A stretch of 64,000 nucleotides of DNA from DATLSM01 sp049585815. GTDB taxonomy: Bacteria > Actinomycetota > Thermoleophilia > Solirubrobacterales > 70-9. Location of the stretch: the NCBI GenBank assembly GCA_049585815.1, contig JBAVAR010000054.1, forward strand, positions 70,576-134,575. The letters are read 5' to 3'. A program made the translations under genes and the position numbers. Numbering within the stretch: position 1 is the first letter of the stretch; the number at the start of each line of letters is the position of its first letter. Positions 8,199 through 17,722 of this stretch are shown here, piece after piece. The notes beneath the pieces are model-generated. The model searched no databases, was not told where the DNA came from, and saw nothing but the letters and a program-made list of their open reading frames with translations.

Positions 8199-9488
8199 AT
8201 GAGCGTCGCATCCCAGAACCTGATGGACAACGTCACCTACGAGGACCTCTACCACCGCTGGGAGCACGGCAACTGGAGCGCCTATGACATCGACTTTGCC
8301 GAGGACCGCATAGGCTGGCAGGCGCTCAGTGAGATCCAACGACGCTCGGCGATGTGGATCTACTCGATGTTCTTCTACGGCGAGGACAGGGTCGCCGACA
8401 CGCTTGCGCCCTATATAACGGCCGCCCCAACGGAGGAGCAGTCCTACTTCCTGGCCACCCAGCAGGTCGACGAGGTGCGCCACTCGGTCTTCTTCCACCG
8501 CTTCTTCAAAGAGGTCATTGGCGTCGGCGGCGAGTCGCTGCAGGCGACCCTCTCTTCCACCGTCCCCCACCTCAGCTGGGGCTACCGCGGCGTTTTCGAC
8601 CGCCTCGACCTGATGGCGGAGGAATTGCGCAAGGACCGCTCACTGCCCAAGTACGCGCAGGCGATCACCCTCTACCACCTGATCGTGGAGGGTAGCCTCG
8701 CCCAACCCGGACAGCACTTCATCGAGGATTTCTTCGCCTCCGAAGACACGATGCCGGGATTTAGCTCCGGTATGGCGAACGTCTCCCGCGATGAGCAGCG
8801 CCACATCGGCTTCGGCGTCAAGGTGCTTTCCGAACTGCTCGCCGAAGGTCGCCCCGGCTGGCAGGAGTGTCGGGCGGCGGTCGTCGAGCTCCTGCGTGAA
8901 ACCCTTCCCTATGGGGTCGGCGTCTTCTCGCCTCCCAATATGGACCGCCAATACACTGAGTGCTACGGCTTTTCGATGGAGGACATCTTCGCCTTCGGGC
9001 TGAAGCTGATCCGCCAGCGCTGGCGGACGATCGGGTTTCCGACCGAGGAGATGCCGCCCGGGGTGTTCCCCTTTGACCCCGAGATGTCGGAGGAGGAAGT
9101 GGCCGAGCGCCAGGTCAAGATGCTCATGGCTGGCATCGTGGGCAGGCCTCCGAACGGCCACCGGCCCGAGTCCTCCCCCGAGCTCCAACGGCTCTATTTC
9201 GACGTCATCGCCCGCTCCGCGGACCCCACGGCGGCCAACGGCTCACGGCTGGTCTACCAGTGGCGCTTCAATGACGCCGATCCCTGGCACCTGACAATCG
9301 ACAACGGGTCGACTCGCGCTGAACCCGGCGAGGCTCCGCGCCCGGACCTGACCTTTGAGACCAGCTGGAGCGACTGGATCGCCTCGGCCGGACCCGACGG
9401 CAACCCGCTGAAAATGATGCTCCAGCGCCGCATCAGGCCGCGCGGCAACATCCGCGAGCTGGTGCGAATCCGCAAGGTCTTTCAGTAG
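8199..9488 (+). CDS. Di-iron R2/ferritin-like protein fused to an SCP2 domain
   Basis: 429 residues, preceded by a strong AAAGGAG ribosome site. The N-terminal ~280 residues form a ribonucleotide-reductase-small-subunit-like four-helix bundle with a full carboxylate/His ligand set: E62 (YGEDRV), E92-x2-H95 (DEVRH), E164 (IVEGS) and E199-x2-H202 (DEQRH). The C-terminal ~115 residues match a sterol carrier protein 2 domain (LVYQWRFND...WHLTIDNG...DLTFETSWSDW). No large reductase subunit is nearby, so a lipid-directed oxidase or desaturase-like role is more likely than nucleotide reduction. This is inference. Confidence 0.82.
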   Translation: MSVASQNLMDNVTYEDLYHRWEHGNWSAYDIDFAEDRIGWQALSEIQRRSAMWIYSMFFYGEDRVADTLAPYITAAPTEEQSYFLATQQVDEVRHSVFFHRFFKEVIGVGGESLQATLSSTVPHLSWGYRGVFDRLDLMAEELRKDRSLPKYAQAITLYHLIVEGSLAQPGQHFIEDFFASEDTMPGFSSGMANVSRDEQRHIGFGVKVLSELLAEGRPGWQECRAAVVELLRETLPYGVGVFSPPNMDRQYTECYGFSMEDIFAFGLKLIRQRWRTIGFPTEEMPPGVFPFDPEMSEEEVAERQVKMLMAGIVGRPPNGHRPESSPELQRLYFDVIARSADPTAANGSRLVYQWRFNDADPWHLTIDNGSTRAEPGEAPRPDLTFETSWSDWIASAGPDGNPLKMMLQRRIRPRGNIRELVRIRKVFQ

Positions 9489-9491
9489 GGC

Positions 9492-10901
9492 TCAGGACAC
9501 CGGCGGGCGACGGTCCGCCCAGGGCCGCTCAGCCTCGAGCTGGGCGGCAAGCGAGAGCAGGGTCCCCTCCTCACCCGGGCGGCCGACGATCTGAACCGAG
9601 AGCGGCATGCCGTCGGCGGCAAAGCCGGCCGGAAGGGCCATCGCCGGGTTGCCAAGGTGGTTCCAAGGTATGCAGAAGGGATAGAAGCGGCTCATCCCGA
9701 TCACGGTGCGCAATGCCCCCTGCCCCTCCCAGCGTCGCACCGGCAGCGCCGTGCCCCCCATCACCGGCATCATCAGGACATCGTGGGAGTCGAAGATCGC
9801 GTTTACGCGGTCGGCATCGGCCTGGCGGGCAGACATCGCCCGCTGATAGATACGGTCGGGGAGAAGGCGGCCCAGTGAGGCGAAGCCCCGTGTCCGCCTT
9901 TCAAGGCGGTCTGGGTGCGGGACCTCCCCGATCGTTTCGGCGACCCCCCCCAGGAAACGCGGCGTGATGTTGTTGCCGATCCCCCCCCATTGCGGATCAC
10001 GCCGGGTAACCTCGTGCCCGAGCGATCCGAGCAGCTCGGCGGTATCGGCAACTGCGCCCTTTACTGCGTCAGAGACAATCGGTGGGGCCAGAGCGCGCGG
10101 GGCGAGCGTGGACCAGGCAACCCGCAGCTTCCCGGGCGCAGTCTTTGCCGACTCGACGAAGGGACGGACCGGCGGCGGCGGTGCCTGAGCCTCTTGCGAG
10201 CCGCCGGCGGTGACGTCGAGCCAAAGTGCCGTGTCGATGACGCTGCGGCTGAGACAGCCATGCACAGCGAGGCCGTTCCAGCCTTCCAGCTGAGGTGCGA
10301 AGGAGATTCGCCCGCGCGAGGGCTTTAGCCCAAAGAGTCCACAGGAGGCCGCCGGGATTCGGATTGATCCGCCGCCGTCGCCGGCCGAGGCGATCGCGAC
10401 CAGACCGGCCGCGACCGCGGCTGCTGATCCCCCGCTCGAGCCCCCCGGGGTCCGCTGGCGGTTCCATGGGTTGCGCGTCACGCCGAAGGTTGCTGACTCG
10501 GTGAAGCCGCAGATCGCCATCTCCGGCAACAGGGTCAGTCCGACCACGATTGCGCCCGCCTCGCGCAACCTCCGGACCATCTCGCAGTCGGCCTTGGCCG
10601 GCTGGTCGAAGGCGTCGGTGCCGTTCATCTTCACCTCACCGGCGACGTCAACTTCATCCTTGATCGCGATCGGAACCCCGAGCAACGGCCGCTCCTCGCC
10701 CGCCTTCAGCCGCGCCTCAGCCTGATCGGCCTCCAGCAGCGCCCGCTCGGCGAAGACCTTCCGGAATGAATTCAGCTCCGGGTCGAGCCGCTCGATACGG
10801 CCGAGGGTGAGCTGGACCAACTCGCTTGCTGAAATCTCCCGCGAGCGCAGCATCTCCGCCTGGCCCGCCGCCCCAGCAAACGCGATGTCGTTGTCGACCA
10901 C
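9492..10901 (-). CDS. Amidase-signature family hydrolase
   Basis: 469 residues from a GTG. The Ser-cisSer-Lys triad is readable: K81 in VPIAIKDEVDV, cis-Ser near 155-156 in TPGGSSGGSAAAVAAG, and nucleophile S179 in GGGSIRIPAASCG. These enzymes hydrolyse C-N bonds in carboxamides. GatA of the transamidosome belongs to the family, but there are no gatB/C neighbours and the length fits a stand-alone amidase. The gene converges on the R2-SCP2 gene with a three-base gap. Substrate unknown. Confidence 0.88.
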   Translation of the reverse strand: MVDNDIAFAGAAGQAEMLRSREISASELVQLTLGRIERLDPELNSFRKVFAERALLEADQAEARLKAGEERPLLGVPIAIKDEVDVAGEVKMNGTDAFDQPAKADCEMVRRLREAGAIVVGLTLLPEMAICGFTESATFGVTRNPWNRQRTPGGSSGGSAAAVAAGLVAIASAGDGGGSIRIPAASCGLFGLKPSRGRISFAPQLEGWNGLAVHGCLSRSVIDTALWLDVTAGGSQEAQAPPPPVRPFVESAKTAPGKLRVAWSTLAPRALAPPIVSDAVKGAVADTAELLGSLGHEVTRRDPQWGGIGNNITPRFLGGVAETIGEVPHPDRLERRTRGFASLGRLLPDRIYQRAMSARQADADRVNAIFDSHDVLMMPVMGGTALPVRRWEGQGALRTVIGMSRFYPFCIPWNHLGNPAMALPAGFAADGMPLSVQIVGRPGEEGTLLSLAAQLEAERPWADRRPPVS

Positions 10902-11053
10902 AAGCGCAATCCTATGCCCCGCCTGTCCTCAGGCCACGCCTAGACCGATTCGCGCTCACCAGGCCGGTCTCATCACCCCACCGCCAACTGGCGGTCAGTC
11001 AAACCTAGGCAAGCGTGGACACTCGTCGCGATGACGGTGACCCCAGGCGCGTG

Positions 11054-11662
11054 CTACTCGGCGACGAGCAGGAAACGGGCCGACGCCGCCCCAGCGGCCA
11101 GCGCGGCGCTGTTGTCGCGCTCGGTGTCGGAGAGGGCCTGCAGGGCAAAGCCGTCGCCCACCGCGAACAGGTAGGAGACGACGGCCTCCGCGTCATAGCG
11201 AAGGTTGAGGACTCCCTCGCGCTCCTTTGCCTTCAGGACCTTGGCGACGTGCGAGCGGGTTCGTTGGAAGAGCTGACCGACCTCGCGCCGGATGTCGGGG
11301 TTGCGACGGCCGGCGCTGAAGAGCTCATAGAGCAGGAGGAAGAAAGCCGGCTCGTTCTCGATCATGTCGGTGAGGCTGGCGAGGAGCACGTCGAGGACGT
11401 CATCCACGCTCTTTGCCCTGGAGAGCATCTCGTCGAGCCGGTCGACGCGGATCTCGGCGTCGCGCCGCACGACCTCGACCAGCAGCCGCTCCTTGGTTCC
11501 GAAGTAGTAATGAAGCAGGCCTCGGCTGACGCCCGCCTCAGCGGCGACCTGCTCGAAGGTGGAGCCGGCGGCGCCCCGTTTGGCGACGCTCTCGCGCATC
11601 GCGTCGACAATCCGCTGGGCCTTGTCGCCGCTCAGCTCACGCTCTTTGGTTGCAGCCTCCAC
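11054..11662 (-). CDS. TetR-family transcriptional regulator
   Basis: 202 residues. The N-terminal HTH is clear: RIVDAMRESVAKRGAAGSTFEQVAAEAGVSRGLLHYYFGTKERLL, the TetR signature with HYYFGTKE in the recognition helix. The rest is a helical ligand-binding domain with aromatic residues (FFLLLYELF). It lies about 150 bases downstream of the amidase start on the same strand and may regulate the nearby lipid genes. The ligand is unknown. Confidence 0.9.
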   Translation of the reverse strand: MEAATKERELSGDKAQRIVDAMRESVAKRGAAGSTFEQVAAEAGVSRGLLHYYFGTKERLLVEVVRRDAEIRVDRLDEMLSRAKSVDDVLDVLLASLTDMIENEPAFFLLLYELFSAGRRNPDIRREVGQLFQRTRSHVAKVLKAKEREGVLNLRYDAEAVVSYLFAVGDGFALQALSDTERDNSAALAAGAASARFLLVAE

Positions 11663-11710
11663 GGTTCCAGTCTAGGAGAGGGACGGACGACGCGCCGGCC
11701 CGGTGTTTTA

Positions 11711-12139
11711 CTAGGAGCCGTTGATGCTGGTCGTGCTGGTGTACTCGAACTCCTCCTCGGCACCGAAGAGGGTGTCGAGCACGGTCTTGCGGGCGTCCTC
11801 GCTGAGGACGAGCGCCACCGCGCCAGCAACCAGGCCAAAGAGGATTAGCCGGCCGAGCCTGCTCTTCCTCCGCTTCCTTGGCGCCTGCAGTCGCTCGGAG
11901 GCCTCCCGCAACGATTCAGCAGCCGAACGCAGGTCCTTCTGAACCTTCTTGTCGCCGGTCACCGCCTTGACCGGACCCCTGCCGTTACCGGTCGCCCGCC
12001 CATATGCCTGGCGCGCCGCCTCAAATGCGTTGCGGAGGCTGTCGCGCAGCTCGTCGTCCTCGATCAGGCGCTGAACGTATGGGTTCTCGCGCGCGGTGGA
12101 ATAAAGATCGGCGGCCTGGGTCGCCCGTGTCTTGGTCAT
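11711..12139 (-). CDS. Small single-span membrane protein, helical
   Basis: 142 residues. The N-terminal ~90 residues are helical and charged (LYSTARENPYVQRLIEDDELRDSLRNAF, then a coiled-coil-like SAAESLREASERL). A basic KRRKSR stretch precedes one membrane span (LGRLILFGLVAGAVALVL) and a short acidic tail. The architecture recalls YtxH-like and other small stress-associated actinobacterial membrane proteins, but I recognise no exact family. Function unknown. Confidence 0.7.
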   Translation of the reverse strand: MTKTRATQAADLYSTARENPYVQRLIEDDELRDSLRNAFEAARQAYGRATGNGRGPVKAVTGDKKVQKDLRSAAESLREASERLQAPRKRRKSRLGRLILFGLVAGAVALVLSEDARKTVLDTLFGAEEEFEYTSTTSINGS

Positions 12140-12199
12140 GCCCTCTCCTCGCTGGGTTCCGCTGGATTCACCGTGGACGTTCAGGATAACCCCGAACGC

Positions 12200-13738
12200 T
12201 CACCGGGGGCCGATTCCATCCATCAGCACCCCGTTGTTGGGGAAGCCGAGCGGGGCGCCCCGCAGCGCGCGCAACCGTATCGGAGCCAGGCCGGGACCCG
12301 GAAGAGAGTAGCGCCGCACGAAGAGCCGCCCGACCTGCTGGTGACCGGCCGCCCTGAATCCAGGACCGAGTATCCGGGGCGGAAGTGGCCGTGTCGCGCC
12401 GTCGGAGACCAGGTCGACTTCGTGGGCGAGCCAGCCGATGTGCTCGGCCGCAGAGACCTGGAAGGCGCCGCTCGAAAGGTAGTAGCGCAGGGGAGCCTCC
12501 CCCAGCACCCAGGTGACGATCGCCCTCGGCGCGGCAGGTTCGCCAAGCTGCGTGGCGACCGCGTCCCAGTCGGGCCGCTGTAGCGAAGGAGAAAAACTGG
12601 CCCAGAGGCAGAAACCGAGCGAGTAGGCGACGAGCGCCAACCCGGCAACGACTCCCACACGGCCGGCCCTCCGGGCGGTGAGGGCGATCGCCACGGCGAC
12701 CAGCAATGGAACCAGCGCCGGCATCAGGTTGCGGGCAAGCACGTAGTCCCTGCTCGGCGAGGCCAGCGCCAGCAGGACGGGGAGCGCGATGGTGGTGGCG
12801 GCAATCGCCAGCGGGATCCGCGCGGCGCGGCGCTCGCGGGGCTCGCCCCGTAGGGGCAGAATCGCCAAAGCCACAACGACGAGCAGGGCGGGCAACAACG
12901 CCAACAGCGGGTTCACCGGCCGGGCGATGATGTCGCCGGTCTCTCCCACCATGAAGGTCATCCCGGCTTCCCAGAGGCGGCGGGCAAGGGGGTGATTGCC
13001 GATCCACTCGGCGTGGCCGATCGACATCTGATGCAGCGCCAACGGCGCCAGCAAGAGCCCGGCGAGCACTATGATCCAAAGGCCGCGCAGCGAGGCTCGT
13101 CCCCGCCTGCGCAGCAGCCAAAGGGTCTCGGCGCCAACCGGGAAGACAGCGAAGTAGTGGGTCGTGAGGGCGAGCGCCGAGAAGGCCCCCCAGGCGAGGA
13201 AGTCACGACGATCGCCGCCGTTTAGGGCTCGCACGAAGAAGAGCAGCGATAAGGCGGCAAACAGGGCGAAAAGGGCATAGGCCCGGGCCTCCTGGGAGTA
13301 CCAGAGCAGCATCGGATTGACTGCAACCAGTACCGCGGCGGCGATCCCCGCCCGGCGACCACGGAGCTCGGCGGCGATCAGGTAGGCGACGGGAACCGTC
13401 GCCACGCCCGCCAGCGCCGACACCGAGCGCAGGCCGAATTCCCCAGTACCGACCAGCTGGGCCCAGAGCCAAGCCACAACGTAGTAGAGCGGAGGCGCCG
13501 ACTCGCCGGCGCTGACCGCGGACATCGCGTGCCAGAAATCGCCCCCCAGGATGCGGCTGGCGGTGACGATCTCATCGTGGTGATAGCTCTGCAGACCGAG
13601 GGTCGAGAAGCGCAACGCAGCCGCGAGCAAGGTCAGCCCTCCGAGCACCCAAAATGCCCGGGAGCGAGCCCGCAACCCCTCCCTCACGCCGTGCGCCACG
13701 GTCGAGAGGCCACCCCTTCCCAGCGCTGCTGCCTCCAT
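12200..13738 (-). CDS. GT39-like membrane glycosyltransferase (GT-C fold)
   Basis: 512 residues from the ATG at 13738; the frame runs further upstream into lon and is not used. It begins with one hydrophobic helix, then the acidic loop motif HHDE at 53-56, as in ArnT/PMT enzymes that bind a polyprenyl-phosphate sugar through a metal. A second loop has LLWYSQEARAYALF, typical of the DUF2029/GT39 group. About ten membrane spans follow, then a soluble C-terminal part. It probably transfers a sugar from a lipid carrier at the outer face of the membrane. It lies 19 bases downstream of lon on the same strand. Confidence 0.8.
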   Translation of the reverse strand: MEAAALGRGGLSTVAHGVREGLRARSRAFWVLGGLTLLAAALRFSTLGLQSYHHDEIVTASRILGGDFWHAMSAVSAGESAPPLYYVVAWLWAQLVGTGEFGLRSVSALAGVATVPVAYLIAAELRGRRAGIAAAVLVAVNPMLLWYSQEARAYALFALFAALSLLFFVRALNGGDRRDFLAWGAFSALALTTHYFAVFPVGAETLWLLRRRGRASLRGLWIIVLAGLLLAPLALHQMSIGHAEWIGNHPLARRLWEAGMTFMVGETGDIIARPVNPLLALLPALLVVVALAILPLRGEPRERRAARIPLAIAATTIALPVLLALASPSRDYVLARNLMPALVPLLVAVAIALTARRAGRVGVVAGLALVAYSLGFCLWASFSPSLQRPDWDAVATQLGEPAAPRAIVTWVLGEAPLRYYLSSGAFQVSAAEHIGWLAHEVDLVSDGATRPLPPRILGPGFRAAGHQQVGRLFVRRYSLPGPGLAPIRLRALRGAPLGFPNNGVLMDGIGPR

Positions 13739-13757
13739 CGCTAGAGAGCCAACTGCC

Positions 13758-16142
13758 TCAGGCCAGCGCCGCCTCGGTCGCCTTCGACACCTTGTCCACG
13801 TAGACGAACTCGAGCTCGCTGCGCTCGTGCTCGGGTATCTCCTCAACATCGCCCTCGTTGCGCTCGGGGACGATCACCCGCCTGATTCCCGCCCGCTGGG
13901 CCGCCAGGGACTTCTCCTTGAGGCCACCGATCGGCAACACCTGGCCGGTGAGCGTCACCTCACCGGTCATCGCCACGTCGTTTCGGACCGGCCGACCGGA
14001 GATCAATGAGGCGAGGGCGACGGTCATTGCGACCCCGGCCGAGGGCCCGTCCTTGGGAACCGCGCCAGCCGGAACGTGGATGTGGAGGTCGTGCTTGGCA
14101 AACCAATCGTCTTCAAGACCCGAGGCGATATCCCGCCAGTGGCCGCGCACATAGGAGAGAGCCGCCTGCGCCGACTCTTTCATCACATCGCCCAGCTGCC
14201 CGGTGATCGTCAGCTGGCCAGAGCCCGGCATCGCCGTCGCCTCGATGAAGAGCACGTCGCCGCCGGTTGGCGTCCAGGCCAGACCGGTGGCGACGCCGGG
14301 GTCCTTGGTACGTCGACGTTGCTCGGCGAAGAAACGGCGCCGTCCGAGCAGCTCACGGGCACGCTTAGCCGAGACCTTCACCTTGCTGTCGAGCTTTCCC
14401 TCGGCAACATCGCGGGCGACTTTGCGACAGATCGCGCCGATCTGACGCTCCAGGTTGCGGACGCCTGCCTCCCGCGTGTACTCCTCGATGATCGCCACCA
14501 GGGAAGAATCGGATAGCTCGATCTGCGAGGGCCTCAGACCGTTCGCCTCGATCTGGCGCGGCACCAGATAGCGGCGGGCGATGTGCTTCTTCTCATCGAG
14601 CGTGTAGCCGGCCAGCTCGATCGTCTCCATCCGGTCGAGCAGCGGGCCGGGAATCGTGTCGAGGACGTTTGCCGTGGCGATGAACACCACGTCGGAGAGA
14701 TCGAACTCGAGGTCGAGATAGTGGTCGCGGAAGGTGTCATTCTGCGCCGGGTCGAGGACCTCCAGCATCGCCGAGGCGGGGTCTCCTCTGAAGTCAGCGC
14801 CCATCTTGTCGATCTCATCGATCATGAAAACCGGGTTGCGGGAGCCGGCGTCGCGAAGTGCGCGGACGATCGTCCCAGGGAGGGCACCGATGTAGGTGCG
14901 GCGGTGGCCCCGGATCTCCGCCTCGTCGCGAACGCCACCGACCGAAATCCGCTCGAACTTTCGCCCCAGCGCCTTGGCGATCGAGCGTCCGAGGCTGGTC
15001 TTGCCGACTCCGGGCGGGCCGACGAAGCAGAGAATCGGCCCCGGCGAGTCGGGGTTCAGTTTGCGCACCGCCAGGTACTCGAGAATTCGGTCCTTGACTT
15101 TCTCCAGGTCATAGTGGTCGGCGTCGAGCACCTCGCGGGCGTGGGCGATGTCGAGGTTGTCCTCGGTCATCCTGGACCACGGGAGCTCGACCAGCCACTC
15201 GAGGTAGGTCCGGATGACTCCGTGCTCGGCGGCCGCCGGGGGAAGCTTCTCCAAGCGTGCCAGCTCCCGCTCGGCGGCTTTGCGGGCATCCTCGGGAAGG
15301 TTCGCCTCCTCGATTCGCTCGCGCAGGTCGTTCAACTCAGCCTGCTGCTCATCGCCTTCTCCCAGCTCATCCTGGATCGCTTTCAGCTGCTGGCGCAAGA
15401 AGAACTCGCGCTGACCCTTATCGATCTCTGACTGGACCTGGGACTGGATCTGAGTGCCGAGCTGCACCACCTCGAGCTCGCGAGCCAGGATTTGGGAAAG
15501 GTGTCGCAACCGTTTGGCGACGTCGACCTCCTCCAGCAGCCTCTGCTTCTCCTCGGTTGGGATCCGCAGAGCGCCTCCGATCAGGTGCCCGAGGGCCGCC
15601 GGATCCTCGATGTTCGCAACCGCCATCTGCAGCTCCTCGGGCAGGTAGGGGATCTGCTCGATGATCTCCGAGAAGGTGCGCTGGACGTTGCGAGTCAGCG
15701 CCTCCAGCTCGGCGCTGGGTTCGAACACGTCCGGCATCTCCTCAATCCGGGCGACCAGGTAAGGCTCTTCGGCGACGAAGGGGCCGAGCCGGATGCGCTG
15801 CCCCCCCTGGACGAGGATGCGCAGCGTCCCATCGGGAACCTTGAGCATGCGGGCGACAATCCCGACCACGCCGACCCCATAGAGATCGCCGGGGCCGGGC
15901 TCCTCCATCTCAGGGTCGCGCGCAGCGACCATCGCCAGCATCCGGTTAGATCCGAGAACATCGTCGACGAGCTTGATCGAGCGCGTCTGGCCCACCGCCA
16001 AAGGCGTGAGCGTCTCGGGGAAGGTGACCGTCTCACGCAGGGGAAGGACCGGGAGCGCGTCGGGCAGGGGCTCGATTGCGCGGATCGCCTCCTCGGCGTC
16101 AAGGGGAGACTCGACCACCTCGAGAACCGGGCTGCCCTCCAT
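13758..16142 (-). CDS. lon: ATP-dependent protease Lon
   Basis: 794 residues from the ATG at 16142 (a TTG lies one codon upstream). The LON substrate domain opens with LPVLPLRETVTFPETL, a coiled-coil region follows at 230-300, the Walker A GPPGVGKTSLG is near 375, and the C-terminal protease has catalytic Ser ~701 (KDGPSAGVAM) and Lys ~744 (GGLKEKSLAAQ). The length matches bacterial LonA. Lon degrades misfolded and regulatory proteins in the cytoplasm. The start overlaps the hsp20 stop as TGATG, indicating translational coupling. Confidence 0.97.
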   Translation of the reverse strand: MEGSPVLEVVESPLDAEEAIRAIEPLPDALPVLPLRETVTFPETLTPLAVGQTRSIKLVDDVLGSNRMLAMVAARDPEMEEPGPGDLYGVGVVGIVARMLKVPDGTLRILVQGGQRIRLGPFVAEEPYLVARIEEMPDVFEPSAELEALTRNVQRTFSEIIEQIPYLPEELQMAVANIEDPAALGHLIGGALRIPTEEKQRLLEEVDVAKRLRHLSQILARELEVVQLGTQIQSQVQSEIDKGQREFFLRQQLKAIQDELGEGDEQQAELNDLRERIEEANLPEDARKAAERELARLEKLPPAAAEHGVIRTYLEWLVELPWSRMTEDNLDIAHAREVLDADHYDLEKVKDRILEYLAVRKLNPDSPGPILCFVGPPGVGKTSLGRSIAKALGRKFERISVGGVRDEAEIRGHRRTYIGALPGTIVRALRDAGSRNPVFMIDEIDKMGADFRGDPASAMLEVLDPAQNDTFRDHYLDLEFDLSDVVFIATANVLDTIPGPLLDRMETIELAGYTLDEKKHIARRYLVPRQIEANGLRPSQIELSDSSLVAIIEEYTREAGVRNLERQIGAICRKVARDVAEGKLDSKVKVSAKRARELLGRRRFFAEQRRRTKDPGVATGLAWTPTGGDVLFIEATAMPGSGQLTITGQLGDVMKESAQAALSYVRGHWRDIASGLEDDWFAKHDLHIHVPAGAVPKDGPSAGVAMTVALASLISGRPVRNDVAMTGEVTLTGQVLPIGGLKEKSLAAQRAGIRRVIVPERNEGDVEEIPEHERSELEFVYVDKVSKATEAALA

Positions 16143-16591
16143 CAATCGCGCCCGATCGGGACCTGGCGGGTGGTCCTAGCGGGGTCGCGCAGCGGTAGGT
16201 CGATGCGCAGGACGCCGTCCTCGTAGGTGGCCTTGGCGCTATCTGCGTCCACCTCGACCTGGAGATCGACCACGCGCCTGAAGGGGCCTGAGGGAATCTC
16301 GACCTGCTGGTAGACGCGTCCTTCAGTCTCCTGCACGGGCCGACCACCGACGATTGCCAGCCGGCGACCGCTGACCTCAATGTTGATATCGGAGAGATCG
16401 ACACCGGCGAGGTCGACCTTGACCACCGCGCGCTGAGGATCCCCGCAGTAATACACGTCGACATTCGGAGAGAAGCCGCTGGTGCGGCGGCTAACGTAGG
16501 CGCCGCGGCCCCAGCTGTCTCCCAGCATCTGGTCCATCTCCCGCCGCATGCGGGCGAAATTCGCAAAGAGGTCGCGCTCGGACACGGTCAA
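16142..16591 (-). CDS. Hsp20/alpha-crystallin small heat-shock protein
   Basis: 149 residues with a complete alpha-crystallin domain. SPNVDVYYCGDPQRAVVKVDLAGVDLSDINIEV gives strands 2-5, then RVYQQVEIPSGPFRRVV, and the consensus A-x-x-x-n-GVL motif appears as ATYEDGVLRIDLPL. It is an ATP-independent holdase that keeps unfolding proteins soluble. Its gene is coupled to lon, placing holdase and protease in one stress operon. No heat-shock operator (CIRCE or HAIR) was recognised upstream. Confidence 0.93.
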   Translation of the reverse strand: MTVSERDLFANFARMRREMDQMLGDSWGRGAYVSRRTSGFSPNVDVYYCGDPQRAVVKVDLAGVDLSDINIEVSGRRLAIVGGRPVQETEGRVYQQVEIPSGPFRRVVDLQVEVDADSAKATYEDGVLRIDLPLRDPARTTRQVPIGRD

Positions 16592-16607
16592 AACATAGCC
16601 AGAGAAG

Positions 16608-16796
16608 CTATGCGGCGCGGGGCTCGGAAGCCCAGCGGGGAGAGCGCATCAGGAGGACCGGTTGGTGCGGAGGCACCAGACCCTCGGGCCGGTCGGGGCG
16701 AAAGGTGGCGCAGGGCTCCTCCAGATCCAATGCGCAAAGCAGGTTCCTCTGGAAATAGCAGTCCTCGCAGGTGGGGGGTTTGTGCTTGCGCGCCAT
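16608..16796 (-). CDS. Small cysteine-containing protein upstream of hsp20
   Basis: 62 residues. Four cysteines occur in the first half (CEDCYFQRNLLCALDLEEPCATFRPD), suggesting a zinc or other metal knuckle, followed by a Pro/Arg-rich tail. It lies 16 bases upstream of hsp20 on the same strand and probably belongs to the hsp20-lon operon. I recognise no named family. The spacing pattern of the cysteines and the operon position support a real gene. It could be a redox- or zinc-sensing accessory, but this is speculation. Confidence 0.6.
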   Translation of the reverse strand: MARKHKPPTCEDCYFQRNLLCALDLEEPCATFRPDRPEGLVPPHQPVLLMRSPRWASEPRAA

Positions 16797-16932
16797 CGCG
16801 GCGCATGTTGGCAGTGGGGCGGGGCACCCGCACCCCGCGTTTCCGCAAATCGCAACCTCTTTGACACAGTCTCGTCACATCTTTCCCCGCGTCTTGCGAG
16901 AGCGGCGAGCCCCGCCGCTACCATTGAGCCCG

Positions 16933-17559
16933 ATGGAGGCTCACAATCGCACCGAGAAACTGGCGGCCTCGCCCCAACTCTTTGAGAGCAATTTCCTCAA
17001 CTTCTTCTCCCGCGTGCACCCGGCGATCCCGGCGATCATCTTCATACCCGTGGTCGTGGCGATGGAGTGGCTGGGTGCCGAACAGGGGTACGCCGTCTGG
17101 CAACTGGCGCTGCTCAGCCTGGGCGGCGTCGGCATCTGGACCTTGACCGAGTACTGGTTGCACCGACTCCTCTTCCACTGGGAGCCTGACAACGTCTTCG
17201 GCCGCAGGATGCACTTCATCATCCATGGCATCCACCATGACCACCCCAACGACAAGCTGCGGCTGGTTATGCCTCCGGCGGTGGCGATCCCGCTGGCGAT
17301 TCTCTTCTATTTTGGCTTCACGCTCGCGTTCGGGACGCCGGCCGCATATCCGCTTTTCGGTGGGTTCATCGGCGGCTACCTGGTCTATGACTACACGCAC
17401 TACTACGTCCACCATTTCGTGCCAAAGTCGGATCTCGCAAAGCAACTACGCGAGCAGCACATGCGTCACCACTTCCAAGATCACCGCTACGGTTTCGGCG
17501 TCTCCTCTCCACTTTGGGACGTCGTCTTCCGCACTTTGCCGCGTAGACGCCGTCCCTAG
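16933..17559 (+). CDS. Fatty acid hydroxylase / sterol desaturase superfamily membrane protein
   Basis: 208 residues from the ATG at 16933; upstream frame lacks similarity. Two to four membrane spans carry the di-iron His boxes: HRLLFH, HGIHHDH, HYYVHH and HMRHHF. This arrangement matches the FA hydroxylase family (FAH, carotenoid hydroxylase-like), which inserts oxygen into lipid chains at the membrane. Substrates could be fatty acids, hopanoids or carotenoids. The neighbours do not decide. Confidence 0.88.
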   Translation: MEAHNRTEKLAASPQLFESNFLNFFSRVHPAIPAIIFIPVVVAMEWLGAEQGYAVWQLALLSLGGVGIWTLTEYWLHRLLFHWEPDNVFGRRMHFIIHGIHHDHPNDKLRLVMPPAVAIPLAILFYFGFTLAFGTPAAYPLFGGFIGGYLVYDYTHYYVHHFVPKSDLAKQLREQHMRHHFQDHRYGFGVSSPLWDVVFRTLPRRRRP

Positions 17560-17722
17560 CCGCCCTACCAGGGCACCTCCGCAGCTCGGATCGTTCGCGC
17601 TTGCCGGTCACCCAACCGTCCGGCCGTGCACCGTCGCGCATTTGACTAAATGGGTACTCACTGTCACTGTGACTCTGCGACACTGTTCACCGAGCGGTAA
17701 TCACTTACTGGAAAGGATGCAG

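Noticed and set aside
14583..15431. A 282-codon frame on the plus strand inside lon.
   Set aside because: Lon is complete on the minus strand and the plus frame shows no family features.
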